Shown here one piece after another: positions 55,002-63,563 of a DNA stretch of 64,000 nt. The first letter of the stretch is position 1. Each line of letters starts with the position of its first letter. The DNA is taken from positions 1,678,001-1,742,000 of the forward strand of contig NZ_JAIZBG010000001.1 in NCBI RefSeq assembly GCF_022267325.1. The letters run 5' to 3'. This DNA is from Leptospira sanjuanensis (GTDB taxonomy: Bacteria > Spirochaetota > Leptospiria > Leptospirales > Leptospiraceae). The position numbers and the translations under genes are program-made. The notes under the pieces are model-generated. The model was not told the DNA's origin. It saw only the letters and a list, made by a program, of their open reading frames with translations, and did not search any database.

Positions 55002-56480
55002 ATGTTGGATCTCCAGAATAAGGTTTCGCGGGCCTCCAAAATTCTGATTGTAGAAGACGAACGGATCGTAGCCAGAGACATTCAGGAGTTTCTTCAAAAA
55101 ATCGGTTATTCCTCCATCGGAGTGGCGACTAACGGCGAAAAGGCGCTTCAGATGGCGCGTATGATAAAACCCGATCTGGTTCTGATCGATATCGTATTGG
55201 GTACGGGTTTCATAGACGGCGTGGAAACCGTCGTTAAGTTGAAGGAAGTTTTGGACGTTCCGGTCATCTATGTCACCGCGCACAGCGACGAGGGAACGCT
55301 TCGCAGAGCGCGTGTTACCGAACCCTTCGGTTATATTCTCAAGCCGGTAAACGTTCGAGAACTCGAGATCACGGTGGAGATGTGCTTATACCGTCATAAG
55401 ATGGAAAGACGGTTTCGGGAAGACGCGAGCTGGTTTACCACCACGTTGAGTTCCATAGGCGACGGAGTGATCGCGACGGATTCCGTTTCTAAAGTTAAGT
55501 TCTTAAATCCGGTTGCGGCTTCTCTTTTGGGCATGGAAGAAAGGAGCGTCCGAGGAAGAATCGTCGACGAGGTGATGAATCTCCGAGACGATAAAGGAGC
55601 CGTTATCGAAAACCTGATCTCCTACGCCTCGATCAATCATTCTCCTTTCGTATTCGAGCACGCGATTCTTTCGGGTTCCAATGGAAGGAGTATTCCCGTG
55701 ATCTGTACGATCGCTCCCATCCACGACGTGAACGGTTCTTCCCAAGGATGCGTTTTTACTCTGAGAGATATCAGCGAATTGCACGCCAAATCGGAAGAAC
55801 TCAGCAAACGTATGGAGGATGTCGAACAAGCGAAACGTCTTTTGGAAAAATATTTTCCGGAAAATTTGGTGGATTATCTCGTCGACGAGCGAAGACAAAC
55901 GGAACTCGAAGGCAAGAACGTTCAGGCAACGATGTTGTTCTGCGACGTTCGTAATTCCACCGGAATCGCGGAACAACTTCATCCGAACGAGTTCGCGGCT
56001 TTTTTAAGCGAACTCTTTACCGGACTTATGGATCTTACATATGCCAACGGAGGCTCCGTCAACAAACTGTTAGGCGACGGGCTTTTGATCACGTTCGGTT
56101 GTCCGTTTCCGGAAGACGAGGACACGTTGAATTGTGTCCGTCTTGCGCTTCAAGTCCGCGAGTATCTGAGGGCATTTAACGAAAGCAGAAATCCGAAATT
56201 AAAAACGCCGGTCGCCATGGGAATCGGTATCTCCACGGGGAACGTATTCGCCGGAAATATCGGTTCTTCGCGTCACATGGAATACACCGTGTTAGGCGAT
56301 GCAGTGAACACTGCGAGCAGACTCGAGGCATTGACCAAAACGACGGGTCATGATATACTGATCGATTCGCTCACGTACGAATCGATCCGTCACGAAATCA
56401 ACGTCGAAGCAGTGGGAATGTTTCAGCTTCGGGGAAAAAAGGAACCGCAGGAAGTATTTTTCCCGGTCGGTATGTTATGA
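55002..56480 (+). CDS. Response regulator adenylate cyclase (REC, PAS, class III cyclase)
   Basis: I use the ATG at 55002 (492 residues), where the receiver begins; the frame is open to 54900. REC (about 10-130): ILIVEDERIVARDIQEFLQK and DLVLIDIVLGTG (phospho-Asp), YVTAHSDE, YILKPVN. PAS (about 145-265): LSSIGDGVIATDSVSKVKFL. A helical linker ending EKYFPENLVDYLVD leads to the cyclase (about 305-490): TMLFCDVRNSTGIAEQL (metal Asp), NKLLGDGLLITFGCP, GIGISTGNVFAGNIGSSRHM, EYTVLGDAVNTASRLEALT. Phosphorylation probably gates cyclic-nucleotide synthesis. It is first of five co-directional genes. Confidence 0.92.
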   Translation: MLDLQNKVSRASKILIVEDERIVARDIQEFLQKIGYSSIGVATNGEKALQMARMIKPDLVLIDIVLGTGFIDGVETVVKLKEVLDVPVIYVTAHSDEGTLRRARVTEPFGYILKPVNVRELEITVEMCLYRHKMERRFREDASWFTTTLSSIGDGVIATDSVSKVKFLNPVAASLLGMEERSVRGRIVDEVMNLRDDKGAVIENLISYASINHSPFVFEHAILSGSNGRSIPVICTIAPIHDVNGSSQGCVFTLRDISELHAKSEELSKRMEDVEQAKRLLEKYFPENLVDYLVDERRQTELEGKNVQATMLFCDVRNSTGIAEQLHPNEFAAFLSELFTGLMDLTYANGGSVNKLLGDGLLITFGCPFPEDEDTLNCVRLALQVREYLRAFNESRNPKLKTPVAMGIGISTGNVFAGNIGSSRHMEYTVLGDAVNTASRLEALTKTTGHDILIDSLTYESIRHEINVEAVGMFQLRGKKEPQEVFFPVGML

Positions 56481-56543
56481 AGATTCCAGCGTCTCATCCA
56501 ACGTTGGAGAGGATGTGCGGCCGTAAAAAGCCCGGAGGCTCGG

Positions 56544-57077
56544 ATGGAAAATAGTCAAAAAAATAACGAAGGCAAATTGCTTGAAATGAAACTTCGCCCG
56601 GTTTGGGCGGAAATCGAAAGGGCTCGGGAAAGCTGCCGCAGCTTTTTAGAAGAGTTGGGTTCGTCCGATGAGACAAGAGACGCCCTTTGTATGATCGCAT
56701 CGGAGATTCTCGAAAACGCGATCAAATACGGACACTTTACGAGCGAAACGCAGGAGTTCACGTTCAAACTCGAATCCGGCAAAGACGGAATGCTCGTTCA
56801 GGCTTGGAGTCCTCTTCCATCCGCGGGAATTGTCGAAAATTTAAGACGACTTGATTCCATCATTCAATGGATCCGAAGTTATCAATCTCCGTTTCAAGCT
56901 TATTTGGAAAGGTTAAAACTCGTAGCGGGACAACCTTTGGAGGACAACGAAAGCGGTCTCGGATTGATCCGAATCGCATACGAGGGAGAAGCCATTCTGG
57001 ATTTTTACGTGAACGAAGACGATATCCTCTATGTCTCGGCGCTACAACCGAAATTGGACAGGGAACAGGTGGTTTGA
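56544..57077 (+). CDS. RsbW/SiaB-like ATP-binding regulatory protein
   Basis: The 177-residue protein has a GHKL-type N-box, CMIASEILENAIKYGHF, and a late Gly motif, ESGLGLIRIAYEGEAILDFY. It lacks an obvious phosphorylatable His, so it fits anti-sigma kinase/RsbW-like switch proteins or the SiaB (DUF6272) kinases. Such proteins phosphorylate a STAS or SiaC partner. The STAS-like gene starts one base after its stop, and a SpoIIE phosphatase is in the same operon, so a complete partner switch is present. Confidence 0.75.
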   Translation: MENSQKNNEGKLLEMKLRPVWAEIERARESCRSFLEELGSSDETRDALCMIASEILENAIKYGHFTSETQEFTFKLESGKDGMLVQAWSPLPSAGIVENLRRLDSIIQWIRSYQSPFQAYLERLKLVAGQPLEDNESGLGLIRIAYEGEAILDFYVNEDDILYVSALQPKLDREQVV

Positions 57078-57078
57078 C

Positions 57079-57450
57079 ATGAGCTTAAACAATCAGATTT
57101 TTTCGGAAGACCAGCTTCAGTTAGAGGTTGTTGACGGGGACGAGATCGAAATTCGTTGGCTCGGCAAAAGCGTTCAGAGAAACCCGAGTCAATTCATCAT
57201 ACCGACGTTGGCCGATGTCATGAAACGAGGAGCGATGCAGAATAAGGCCGTTATCTGGGACTTTAGACAATTGGAATATATGAATTCTTCCACGATCACT
57301 CCGGTGATCAAAACTCTGGAGACGGTCAAGAAGGGAACCGGTAAGGTGAAACTCATCTACAACAAAGCCAAAAAATGGCAGGATCTGAGTTTTTCGGCTC
57401 TTCGAATTTTCGAGACTAAGGACGGAAGGATTCAAGTAGTAGGGCAATGA
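57079..57450 (+). CDS. STAS-like anti-sigma-antagonist protein
   Basis: The 123-residue protein alternates strands and helices like STAS domains (DEIEIRWLGKSVQRNPSQFI, KAVIWDFRQLEYMNSSTITP, VIKTLETVKKGTGKVKLIYN). The SST in the EYMNSSTITP loop is at the position where STAS proteins carry the phosphorylated Ser/Thr. It starts one base after the RsbW-like stop with AGGTGG as ribosome-binding site and is followed after 4 bases by the methyltransferase gene. It is the probable substrate of both kinase and phosphatase. Confidence 0.72.
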   Translation: MSLNNQIFSEDQLQLEVVDGDEIEIRWLGKSVQRNPSQFIIPTLADVMKRGAMQNKAVIWDFRQLEYMNSSTITPVIKTLETVKKGTGKVKLIYNKAKKWQDLSFSALRIFETKDGRIQVVGQ

Positions 57451-57454
57451 GTTT

Positions 57455-58837
57455 ATGATTGTGGAACATACGATTTCGGGGGAACTGCGGACGAACGGAA
57501 GCGCCATCGGCGTGGAAATATGCGGTCATACGCGTTATTCGTTTCAGATTCGTCTTCCCCAACCGCCTTCCTATTTCGTACCGTTCAACGCGGACGGATT
57601 CGTTATCGAGTTGGACGGAAAAAAAATCGAATTGGGCCGATGCAGAATGATTCCGGTCAAGGACGCATCCACTCCTCAATACATCGTCCTTCTTCTCGAC
57701 GACACGATCGACGTGTCCGATCTGATCGGCAAAAAAAGATTCACGGTTTACGATACGGGGCTTTTTAATCTTCAGCTCATTCTCAATCAAAAAGAAAAAG
57801 TAACGCAGCACTTTAAGGAATACAGTTCCAATCTTACCTTCGAGCTGAACGTATATAAACAATTCTTCGACGAATTGGATCGTAAATTTTTAAAGGAACC
57901 GGGTCCGGTTCAGGATCATCTTCATCAGATGATCGTCGAAAGGGAAGGCCAGACGTTTATGGAATTCTTCGAATCGAAGGTTCTCGAACTTGAAGAACAC
58001 ACGAAGGATTTCTCGAAGGACGAAAACGAAGCCCACGGATTCTTTTTTAGAAAACAGGTTTGGGATTTCATTCTTCATTCAGCGTTTATGCTCCGAACCA
58101 ATTTAAAACCGAGAGGTTACGCGGGCGACTATGAGATGATGAGAATGATCTACGAAAACGATATCATCGGAAAAACGTTGTTCGCGCGTTTGCTTCACAG
58201 TTATCCGATTCAAATTCCCGCCGCAAACGCGGTTCGCAATCGACGCAGGATGATTGCCGATCAAATACGAGCGGCGGTGGAAAATCACAACAGCTCCGAT
58301 TTTAGGGCGATGTCCGTTGCGTGCGGTCCCGCCGAGGAAATCGGAGACGCTTTCAGCGATATAGAGACCAATAAGAAGATTCATTTTACTCTTCTCGATC
58401 AGGATATGGAAGCGCTTCGAGTCGCGATGAACACCGTCAATCAGCTCGAATTGGAAAAGGGAATTTCCATTCACGTAAAATACGTCAACGATTCGGTTCG
58501 ATCCATGCTTCGCATTCGGGATCTTCCCGGAGCCTGGGGAAGATTCGATTTTATCTATTCGATGGGGCTCTTCGACTATCTGACTCCGCCCGTGGCAAGG
58601 GCCGTACTGGCTCGGCTCTTCGAAATGTTGCGGCCGGGTGGAAAGCTGGTCGTTGGAAATTTTCACGTCAGCAATCCGAATAAGGCGTTTATGGAGTATT
58701 GGTTGGATTGGGTTTTGTATCACAGAACGGAGGAAGAGATGCTCGAACTTGCTTCGAATCTTCCGGGACACAGTCGTATTTTTTTCGAGGAGACCGGCTG
58801 CCAGATGTTTCTCGAAATACGCGTATCGAACGGTTAA
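57455..58837 (+). CDS. PhcB-like SAM methyltransferase with N-terminal PilZ-like domain
   Basis: The 460-residue protein has an N-terminal beta-rich part (1-110, EHTISGELRTNGSAIGVEIC, then PPSYFVPFNADGFVIELDGK) that may be PilZ-like, a helical middle with LRTNLKPRGYAGDYEMMRMI, and a C-terminal Rossmann methyltransferase (about 285-455; AMSVACGPAEEIGDAFSDIE, FTLLDQDMEALRVA, FDFIYSMGLFDYLTPPVARA, RPGGKLVVGNFHVSN). The GYAGDYEMM segment is typical of proteins annotated after Ralstonia PhcB, which makes the 3-hydroxypalmitate methyl ester signal. The start overlaps no neighbour (4-bp gap), so it belongs to the operon. Confidence 0.82.
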   Translation: MIVEHTISGELRTNGSAIGVEICGHTRYSFQIRLPQPPSYFVPFNADGFVIELDGKKIELGRCRMIPVKDASTPQYIVLLLDDTIDVSDLIGKKRFTVYDTGLFNLQLILNQKEKVTQHFKEYSSNLTFELNVYKQFFDELDRKFLKEPGPVQDHLHQMIVEREGQTFMEFFESKVLELEEHTKDFSKDENEAHGFFFRKQVWDFILHSAFMLRTNLKPRGYAGDYEMMRMIYENDIIGKTLFARLLHSYPIQIPAANAVRNRRRMIADQIRAAVENHNSSDFRAMSVACGPAEEIGDAFSDIETNKKIHFTLLDQDMEALRVAMNTVNQLELEKGISIHVKYVNDSVRSMLRIRDLPGAWGRFDFIYSMGLFDYLTPPVARAVLARLFEMLRPGGKLVVGNFHVSNPNKAFMEYWLDWVLYHRTEEEMLELASNLPGHSRIFFEETGCQMFLEIRVSNG

Positions 58838-58851
58838 AGCGGTCAAGAGAA

Positions 58852-60246
58852 ATGACGTTTAGAGCAAAAGAACACAGTATCGTCGATTCGAAAGTAAATC
58901 ATGATTTCGAAATATACCTTCAGGGTATCGTGCGAGAATGGATGCAGGTTCTTACCATGCTCTGTATCGTTCTGATTCCTTTCTTTCTTTTATTGGACTA
59001 TTACACTCAGCCACCGCATTTGCATCTGCGGTTTGCGATCTATCGTGGAGCGACGACTGTTTTAGTCATCATAGAATATCTTCTCATCCGTTTTACGCAT
59101 CCGAATCGTTCGTATCCGGTACACGGTTATATCATATCATCCATCGTAAGTCTGATGATCGTTCTCATGACGGTGGACTTGGGAGGATTCAATTCGAGTT
59201 ATTACGCCGGGTTGATGCTCGTGTTGATGGCGGTGAATATTCTTCTTTCTTGGAGACCGATTCACTCCGTAGTCAACGGATTTTTAACGTTGTCGATTTA
59301 TCTCGGATTCAACGCCTGGGAGGATCAACCGTTCGATCCGAGAATTCTCGTGAACAATCTTTTCTTTTTGGGTTCCACGATCATCATCACCGCCGCGATC
59401 TCCTGGGTTCGGTTTAAACTGGTTCGTTCCGAATATTTATTGCGAGCCGAATTGGTTGGAGCGAATCAGAATCTGGACAAGTCCCGTGCGGATTTGCTGC
59501 GGGCCCGCGACGCTCTTTGGGGAGAAATGCAACTCGCAAAGATGATCCAAACCGCGCTTCTTCCGAGGAGAACGAACATAGGACGTTACGAAGTGGCGGC
59601 ATTGATGGTTCCCACCGATTCGGTGGGAGGAGATTATTACGACATCATCGATGCGCCTAACGGCAAAAAGTGGGTCGGCATCGGAGACGTTTCGGGTCAC
59701 GGAGTGGAATCGGGTCTTATTATGATGATGGCGCAGACCGCGATTCAGGCGATCGTTCAGCAGCACGCGATGCTCAGCCCTTCCGAAGTGTTAATCGAAA
59801 CCAACCGAGTCATCAAGGAAAACATCGCGCGTCTCGGAACGGATCGATATATGACGATGATGCTCTTTCGATTGGAGGACGATCATCTTCTCGTGGCCGG
59901 AAAACATCTGGATCTGATGATTTACCGCGCGCAGGAGAAGAAGGTCGAAGTCGTACCGACCAACGGATCTTGGCTCGGAATCGTGGACGATCTGGGAGAA
60001 GTCCTGGAGGATCACAGGATTCCCATGTCTCCGGGAGACATCGTACTTTTATATACGGACGGAATCACGGAAGCCCGAAATCAAAACGAGGATTTGTTCG
60101 GAGAGGAACGATTGATGAAGTTGTTGGAATCCAACGCGAAACTTCCGTTGCGGCAGCTCGGAACGGAGATATTTTCCACGGTCACAACGTTCGAAGAGAT
60201 TCAGAGCGACGATATGACCTTGGTGCTTTTGAAAAACCGGGGATAG
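58852..60246 (+). CDS. Membrane SpoIIE-type PP2C phosphatase
   Basis: The ATG at 58852 (464 residues) is 15 bases after the methyltransferase stop; the frame is open upstream inside that gene but without homology. Six membrane helices (about 25-190) include MTVDLGGFNSSYYAGLMLVL. A coiled coil leads to the SpoIIE domain (about 235-460): QTALLPRRTNIGRYEVAALM, VGGDYYDIIDAP, IGDVSGHGVESGLIMMMAQT, LLYTDGITEARNQNEDLFGE and SDDMTLVLLK. All metal-binding acids are present. It is the phosphatase arm of the partner switch with the STAS-like protein. Confidence 0.93.
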   Translation: MTFRAKEHSIVDSKVNHDFEIYLQGIVREWMQVLTMLCIVLIPFFLLLDYYTQPPHLHLRFAIYRGATTVLVIIEYLLIRFTHPNRSYPVHGYIISSIVSLMIVLMTVDLGGFNSSYYAGLMLVLMAVNILLSWRPIHSVVNGFLTLSIYLGFNAWEDQPFDPRILVNNLFFLGSTIIITAAISWVRFKLVRSEYLLRAELVGANQNLDKSRADLLRARDALWGEMQLAKMIQTALLPRRTNIGRYEVAALMVPTDSVGGDYYDIIDAPNGKKWVGIGDVSGHGVESGLIMMMAQTAIQAIVQQHAMLSPSEVLIETNRVIKENIARLGTDRYMTMMLFRLEDDHLLVAGKHLDLMIYRAQEKKVEVVPTNGSWLGIVDDLGEVLEDHRIPMSPGDIVLLYTDGITEARNQNEDLFGEERLMKLLESNAKLPLRQLGTEIFSTVTTFEEIQSDDMTLVLLKNRG

Positions 60247-60254
60247 TTTCACTT

Positions 60255-60557
60255 TTAAAACAGAAACTCGTGTCCCGAAAACCTTCCCTCATGAAACACA
60301 TAACGTTCCCAGGTTCCGTTTTCAAACCGAACGATCACGTGATGTCTGTTTCGCTCGGTGATTCTTCCCTGTAAACGTTTCGGCGGAGAATCTGCCTTGT
60401 TCGGATTTTTATATTCTAAGCTGACCCGGATCAAATCCTCTTCCTGTTCGATGCGAATCGTCGCGGAAACCGCGAGAACCGAAGTTTCCGTAATGGTGAT
60501 TTGATACGAACCCGAAAGGTCGGGGAAGGGGCCTTGTGTGTGAATAGATTGTTTCAT
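60255..60557 (-). CDS. Small conserved-looking protein of unknown function
   Basis: The 100-residue protein is beta-rich (GSYQITITETSVLAVSATIR, IEQEEDLIRVSLEYKN, HHVIVRFENGTWERYVF) and has no signal peptide or membrane helix. I recognise no family. It converges on the phosphatase gene with eight bases between the stops. The coding bias is good and the frame does not shadow another gene. Confidence 0.6.
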   Translation of the reverse strand: MKQSIHTQGPFPDLSGSYQITITETSVLAVSATIRIEQEEDLIRVSLEYKNPNKADSPPKRLQGRITERNRHHVIVRFENGTWERYVFHEGRFSGHEFLF

Positions 60558-60632
60558 GAAATCGCGGAACCCGTATACGAATGATTAAACGAACGTTTCT
60601 GAATTTCTTGCGCGGGAATTCGTTCTAAGGAC

Positions 60633-60971
60633 TTAGCGCAGGCAATTTTTGGCATAGGATTTTTGGACGACGAGTTCGCTTTGTTTCGCGGTTTCCGGAA
60701 ATTTCCGAACATAGACCCCGTATTTTCTTTGGGTTTCTTCCAAAAGACGAAGACAGATCGCGAGTTCTTCGGAATCGATCCCTTCTTTTCGTTCAACCTT
60801 TTCGCAGCTGCATTTTGTTTCGCCTAGGAGGGAAGCGGATTGAAGAAGAATCTGCAATTCGCCGTCGGTCTTCGCTTTACAGGTTCCAAACGTCGAAAAC
60901 AAAAAAAGAAGGAAGAATCCCGTCTTGAATGATTGCGCTTTGGGAAACACTCCCTTGATTGAATCCTTCAT
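60633..60971 (-). CDS. Putative small lipoprotein
   Basis: The ATG at 60971 gives 112 residues with a hydrophobic segment SFKTGFFLLFLFSTFGTC, a possible lipobox (FGTC). The mature part is helical and contains further Cys (GETKCSCEKVERKE, LAICLRLLEETQRK). An ATG five codons upstream is possible. No family is recognised. Overlapping Fur/PerR-like palindromes at 61076-61098 and a hairpin at 61025 lie upstream. Confidence 0.6.
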   Translation of the reverse strand: MKDSIKGVFPKAQSFKTGFFLLFLFSTFGTCKAKTDGELQILLQSASLLGETKCSCEKVERKEGIDSEELAICLRLLEETQRKYGVYVRKFPETAKQSELVVQKSYAKNCLR

Positions 60972-61024
60972 TGTCCGGCCGGTCAAGGAAAGAATCTTCC
61001 GAAATCTTTGCGGAACATTCCGGA

Positions 61025-61049
61025 CCCATAGGGTGATTTGCCCTATGGG
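61025..61049. terminator. Perfect 9-bp stem-loop between the cyclase and lipoprotein genes
   Basis: CCCATAGGG pairs exactly with CCCTATGGG over TGATTTG. No T-run follows on either strand, so it may be a weak terminator of the cyclase gene (minus strand) or an operator of the lipoprotein gene. Confidence 0.45.
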
Positions 61050-61075
61050 ATCGGTGACTCGTTTTTCGATCTGAT

Positions 61076-61098
61076 TTAGAATATTCTAATATTAGAAT
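61076..61098. promoter_or_regulatory. Overlapping Fur/PerR-like palindromes
   Basis: TTAGAATATTCTAA (61076-61089) and ATTCTAATATTAGAAT (61083-61098) are perfect palindromes that share seven bases. They use the same TTAGAAT/ATTCTAA half-sites as the Per boxes at 46461 and 46505. They lie just after the cyclase stop and about 105 bp upstream of the small lipoprotein gene. Confidence 0.5.
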
Positions 61099-61101
61099 GG
61101 A

Positions 61102-61722
61102 TCAGTAGAGGAGTTTGTATGCTTTCTGAGTTCCGGCGGGCGCTTCTTTTAATTCCTCGAAACGAAGGTGTTTGACCACGACTTGTTCGAAAACGGAATG
61201 GGTGACGAGAATTTCGCCCGCTTCTGCGGTGTCTTCTCCGAGTTTGCTCGCGGTGTTGACTTCGGAACCGAACACGTCCGAATCGCCGATCTTCAACACT
61301 TTACCGTACCCGAGTCCTACGCAGAGAAGGATTTTTTCTTCGGGAATTTTGTCTTGGTTGTACGTTACGAGTTCCTGCTGCATCTTGATCGCAGATTCGA
61401 TCCCTTTGCCCACGTTTCGAAAGATGACCAAGAAACTGTCTCCTTCCGATTTCAAAAGGATTCCGTCGTGATCTTCTATGATCGGGATAAGAATTCGTTC
61501 CGATTCGTGAATCGTTTGCAGGAAGTGGATGATTCCGAACTTTTCAACTCCTCTGGAAAAACCGGAAAGGTCCGTAAACATCACGCACCAATCCTCTCCG
61601 AAAAGATCCCAGATCCTTTGATCGATTTTCGTTTTATCCGCTCCGGGTTTCAATCGATCCTGAATCAACTTTTCCAGTCTGTCTTCGGATGCGCTCGCTC
61701 CGATCGTTCTACGAAATGCCAT
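61102..61722 (-). CDS. Stand-alone class III adenylate/guanylate cyclase domain protein
   Basis: The 206-residue protein is essentially a cyclase domain: VMFTDLSGFSRGVEKFGIIH (metal Asp), ILLKSEGDSFLVIFRNVGKG, LCVGLGYGKVLKIGDSDVFG and SEVNTASKLGEDTAEAGEIL. The metal-binding Asp pair appears kept, as D in FTDLSG and EGDSF. It has no sensor or membrane region, so it is soluble. AGAGGCACT precedes the ATG. It is the third class III cyclase in the window and seems monocistronic. Confidence 0.85.
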   Translation of the reverse strand: MAFRRTIGASASEDRLEKLIQDRLKPGADKTKIDQRIWDLFGEDWCVMFTDLSGFSRGVEKFGIIHFLQTIHESERILIPIIEDHDGILLKSEGDSFLVIFRNVGKGIESAIKMQQELVTYNQDKIPEEKILLCVGLGYGKVLKIGDSDVFGSEVNTASKLGEDTAEAGEILVTHSVFEQVVVKHLRFEELKEAPAGTQKAYKLLY

Positions 61723-61851
61723 AGTGCCTCTTGAATCCGAACTTTGTAACGGGAATTCTTTTTTTCGTCAACGAATCTTGTTTTTGTCGGATAAAAATCC
61801 TCCGGAAATTCGAGACGCGCGCATCGAAGTAAACGAGATGAAAAAAGTTAC

Positions 61852-63333
61852 TTGTTTCTTTCCAAGAATAAGCGCTTCTTGTTTGGATTTATGGTAAATA
61901 TTTTGGTTCTTCTTGCGCTTTGTATTTCGTGTTTGAGCGGATGTATTTCTACTTCTCCGATTCGAACGATTTCTCTCAAGTCGATGCCGCAAACAGTCGA
62001 TTGGGAAGAACGAAATCGGGAAGCCGTAAAAATTCTTCAGGATCTGATTCGAATTCGCACAGAACGTTCCAACGAACTCGAAGCCGTTTTATACATTCAG
62101 AAACTTCTTCAAAAGGAAGGAATCGCTTCTAAGATTTATGCGTCCAAGGAAAATCGCCAACGCGCGAACTTGGTTGCGGTGCTGGAACCTTCGAAGCCGA
62201 GTTCTTTGAAGGGAATCATTTTGGGAAATCATATGGACGTTGTGGAAGCGGATTCCAACGAATGGACCGTGCCTCCGTTCAGCGGCAACATCGTGGACGG
62301 AAAAATATACGGAAGAGGAGCCTTGGATATGAAGGGGCTCGCCGTGATGCAGTTGATGGCGTTTTTGGAATTGAAACGATCCAAGATCGAACTCAATCGA
62401 AAGGTGATGTTTTTGGCGCTTGCGGACGAAGAGAGCGGGAGCTTTTTAGGAGCGCGTTATATGGCAGAGAATCATCCCGACGTATTTCGCGGTTTCGATA
62501 CGATGTTAAACGAAGGCGGTGTCGCGACCAAAGACGTGGGAATTCAAGGAGCCACGATTTTCAACATTCAATACGCCGAAAAGGGAAACATCTGGCTGAA
62601 ACTCAAAGCCAAAGGAGAAAGCGGACACGGAAGCGCGCCTAACGCGGAATATGCGACCTTGAATTTGATCCGGTTTTACGAAGAGATTCTTTCCTTCGAT
62701 TCGGGAATTCACATCACGGATGAAACGAAGGCTTATTTTTATCAACTCGGATCGGTCGCTTCTTTTCCCACTTCCTTCTTTTTAAAGAACGCTTCCAATC
62801 CTTTGATCAAACCGTTGCTTACGGGCACTTTAAAAAAGAACAAACATCTTTCCGCGATGACTCGGAATACGAAAGCGATCACGGGAATTCAAACTCTCGA
62901 AGGAGAAGGATACAACGTTCTTTCGGGAGATGCGTTCGGAAAACTGGACGTTCGCATTCTTCCCGGAGTCGATTCGAAGGAATACATCGAAAGGATTCGA
63001 GCCGTCGCGAACAAATTTAAAATTGCGGTCGAGGTTTTCGACGAGATCGGACCGGACGATTCCCCTCTGGACGACGATCTGTTTCAGATTCTTGCGAACG
63101 TATCCACTTCGAAAGTTCCGGGAAGCGTGGCCGCTCCGTTTATGTCCGCGGGAAAAACGGATAACGCGCGCTTTCGCAGAATCGGGATCAAATGTTACGG
63201 TTTAAATCCCGCGATTCTTTCCGCAAAAGATACGGAAAGTCTGCACGGGAAAGACGAGAACATCAGTCTGGAAAATCTAAAACTCGGCTCCACGATCCTT
63301 TTCGAGACGCTGATTCAATACGCAGGCCCGTGA
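61852..63333 (+). CDS. M20-family peptidase lipoprotein
   Basis: The 493-residue protein starts best at TTG 61852 (MFLSKNKRFLFGFMVNILVL; the Lys/Arg-rich n-region precedes the hydrophobic core); ATG 61891 would lose that region. The signal ends CISCLSGC, a lipobox. The M20 dimetal core has GNHMDVVEAD, GRGALDMKGLA and LADEESGSFLGARYM, with the catalytic Glu pair, then HGSAPNAEYATLNLIRF in the lid domain and a late SLHGKDENISLENL. It is a carboxypeptidase or dipeptidase-like metallohydrolase tethered to a membrane in the periplasm. Confidence 0.9.
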   Translation: MFLSKNKRFLFGFMVNILVLLALCISCLSGCISTSPIRTISLKSMPQTVDWEERNREAVKILQDLIRIRTERSNELEAVLYIQKLLQKEGIASKIYASKENRQRANLVAVLEPSKPSSLKGIILGNHMDVVEADSNEWTVPPFSGNIVDGKIYGRGALDMKGLAVMQLMAFLELKRSKIELNRKVMFLALADEESGSFLGARYMAENHPDVFRGFDTMLNEGGVATKDVGIQGATIFNIQYAEKGNIWLKLKAKGESGHGSAPNAEYATLNLIRFYEEILSFDSGIHITDETKAYFYQLGSVASFPTSFFLKNASNPLIKPLLTGTLKKNKHLSAMTRNTKAITGIQTLEGEGYNVLSGDAFGKLDVRILPGVDSKEYIERIRAVANKFKIAVEVFDEIGPDDSPLDDDLFQILANVSTSKVPGSVAAPFMSAGKTDNARFRRIGIKCYGLNPAILSAKDTESLHGKDENISLENLKLGSTILFETLIQYAGP

Positions 63334-63563
63334 ACCGCGGATTTTAGTTTCATGATTTTCTCTCCGTTTGTGTAGATTGATAACAAAATAATTCTCATTG
63401 TCAATCGAGCCAACCAAAAGAAACCGCATGGAACGTCAAGAATTTCCCGTTCCCATCAAAACTTCCTGGGAGGGATAAACCCGATCCGTTTCCTGCTCTT
63501 TGCATTTGACAGAGATCGATTCATAGGAAGAATCGTGAAAATTCTTTCCTGGAGAATTCCTCA

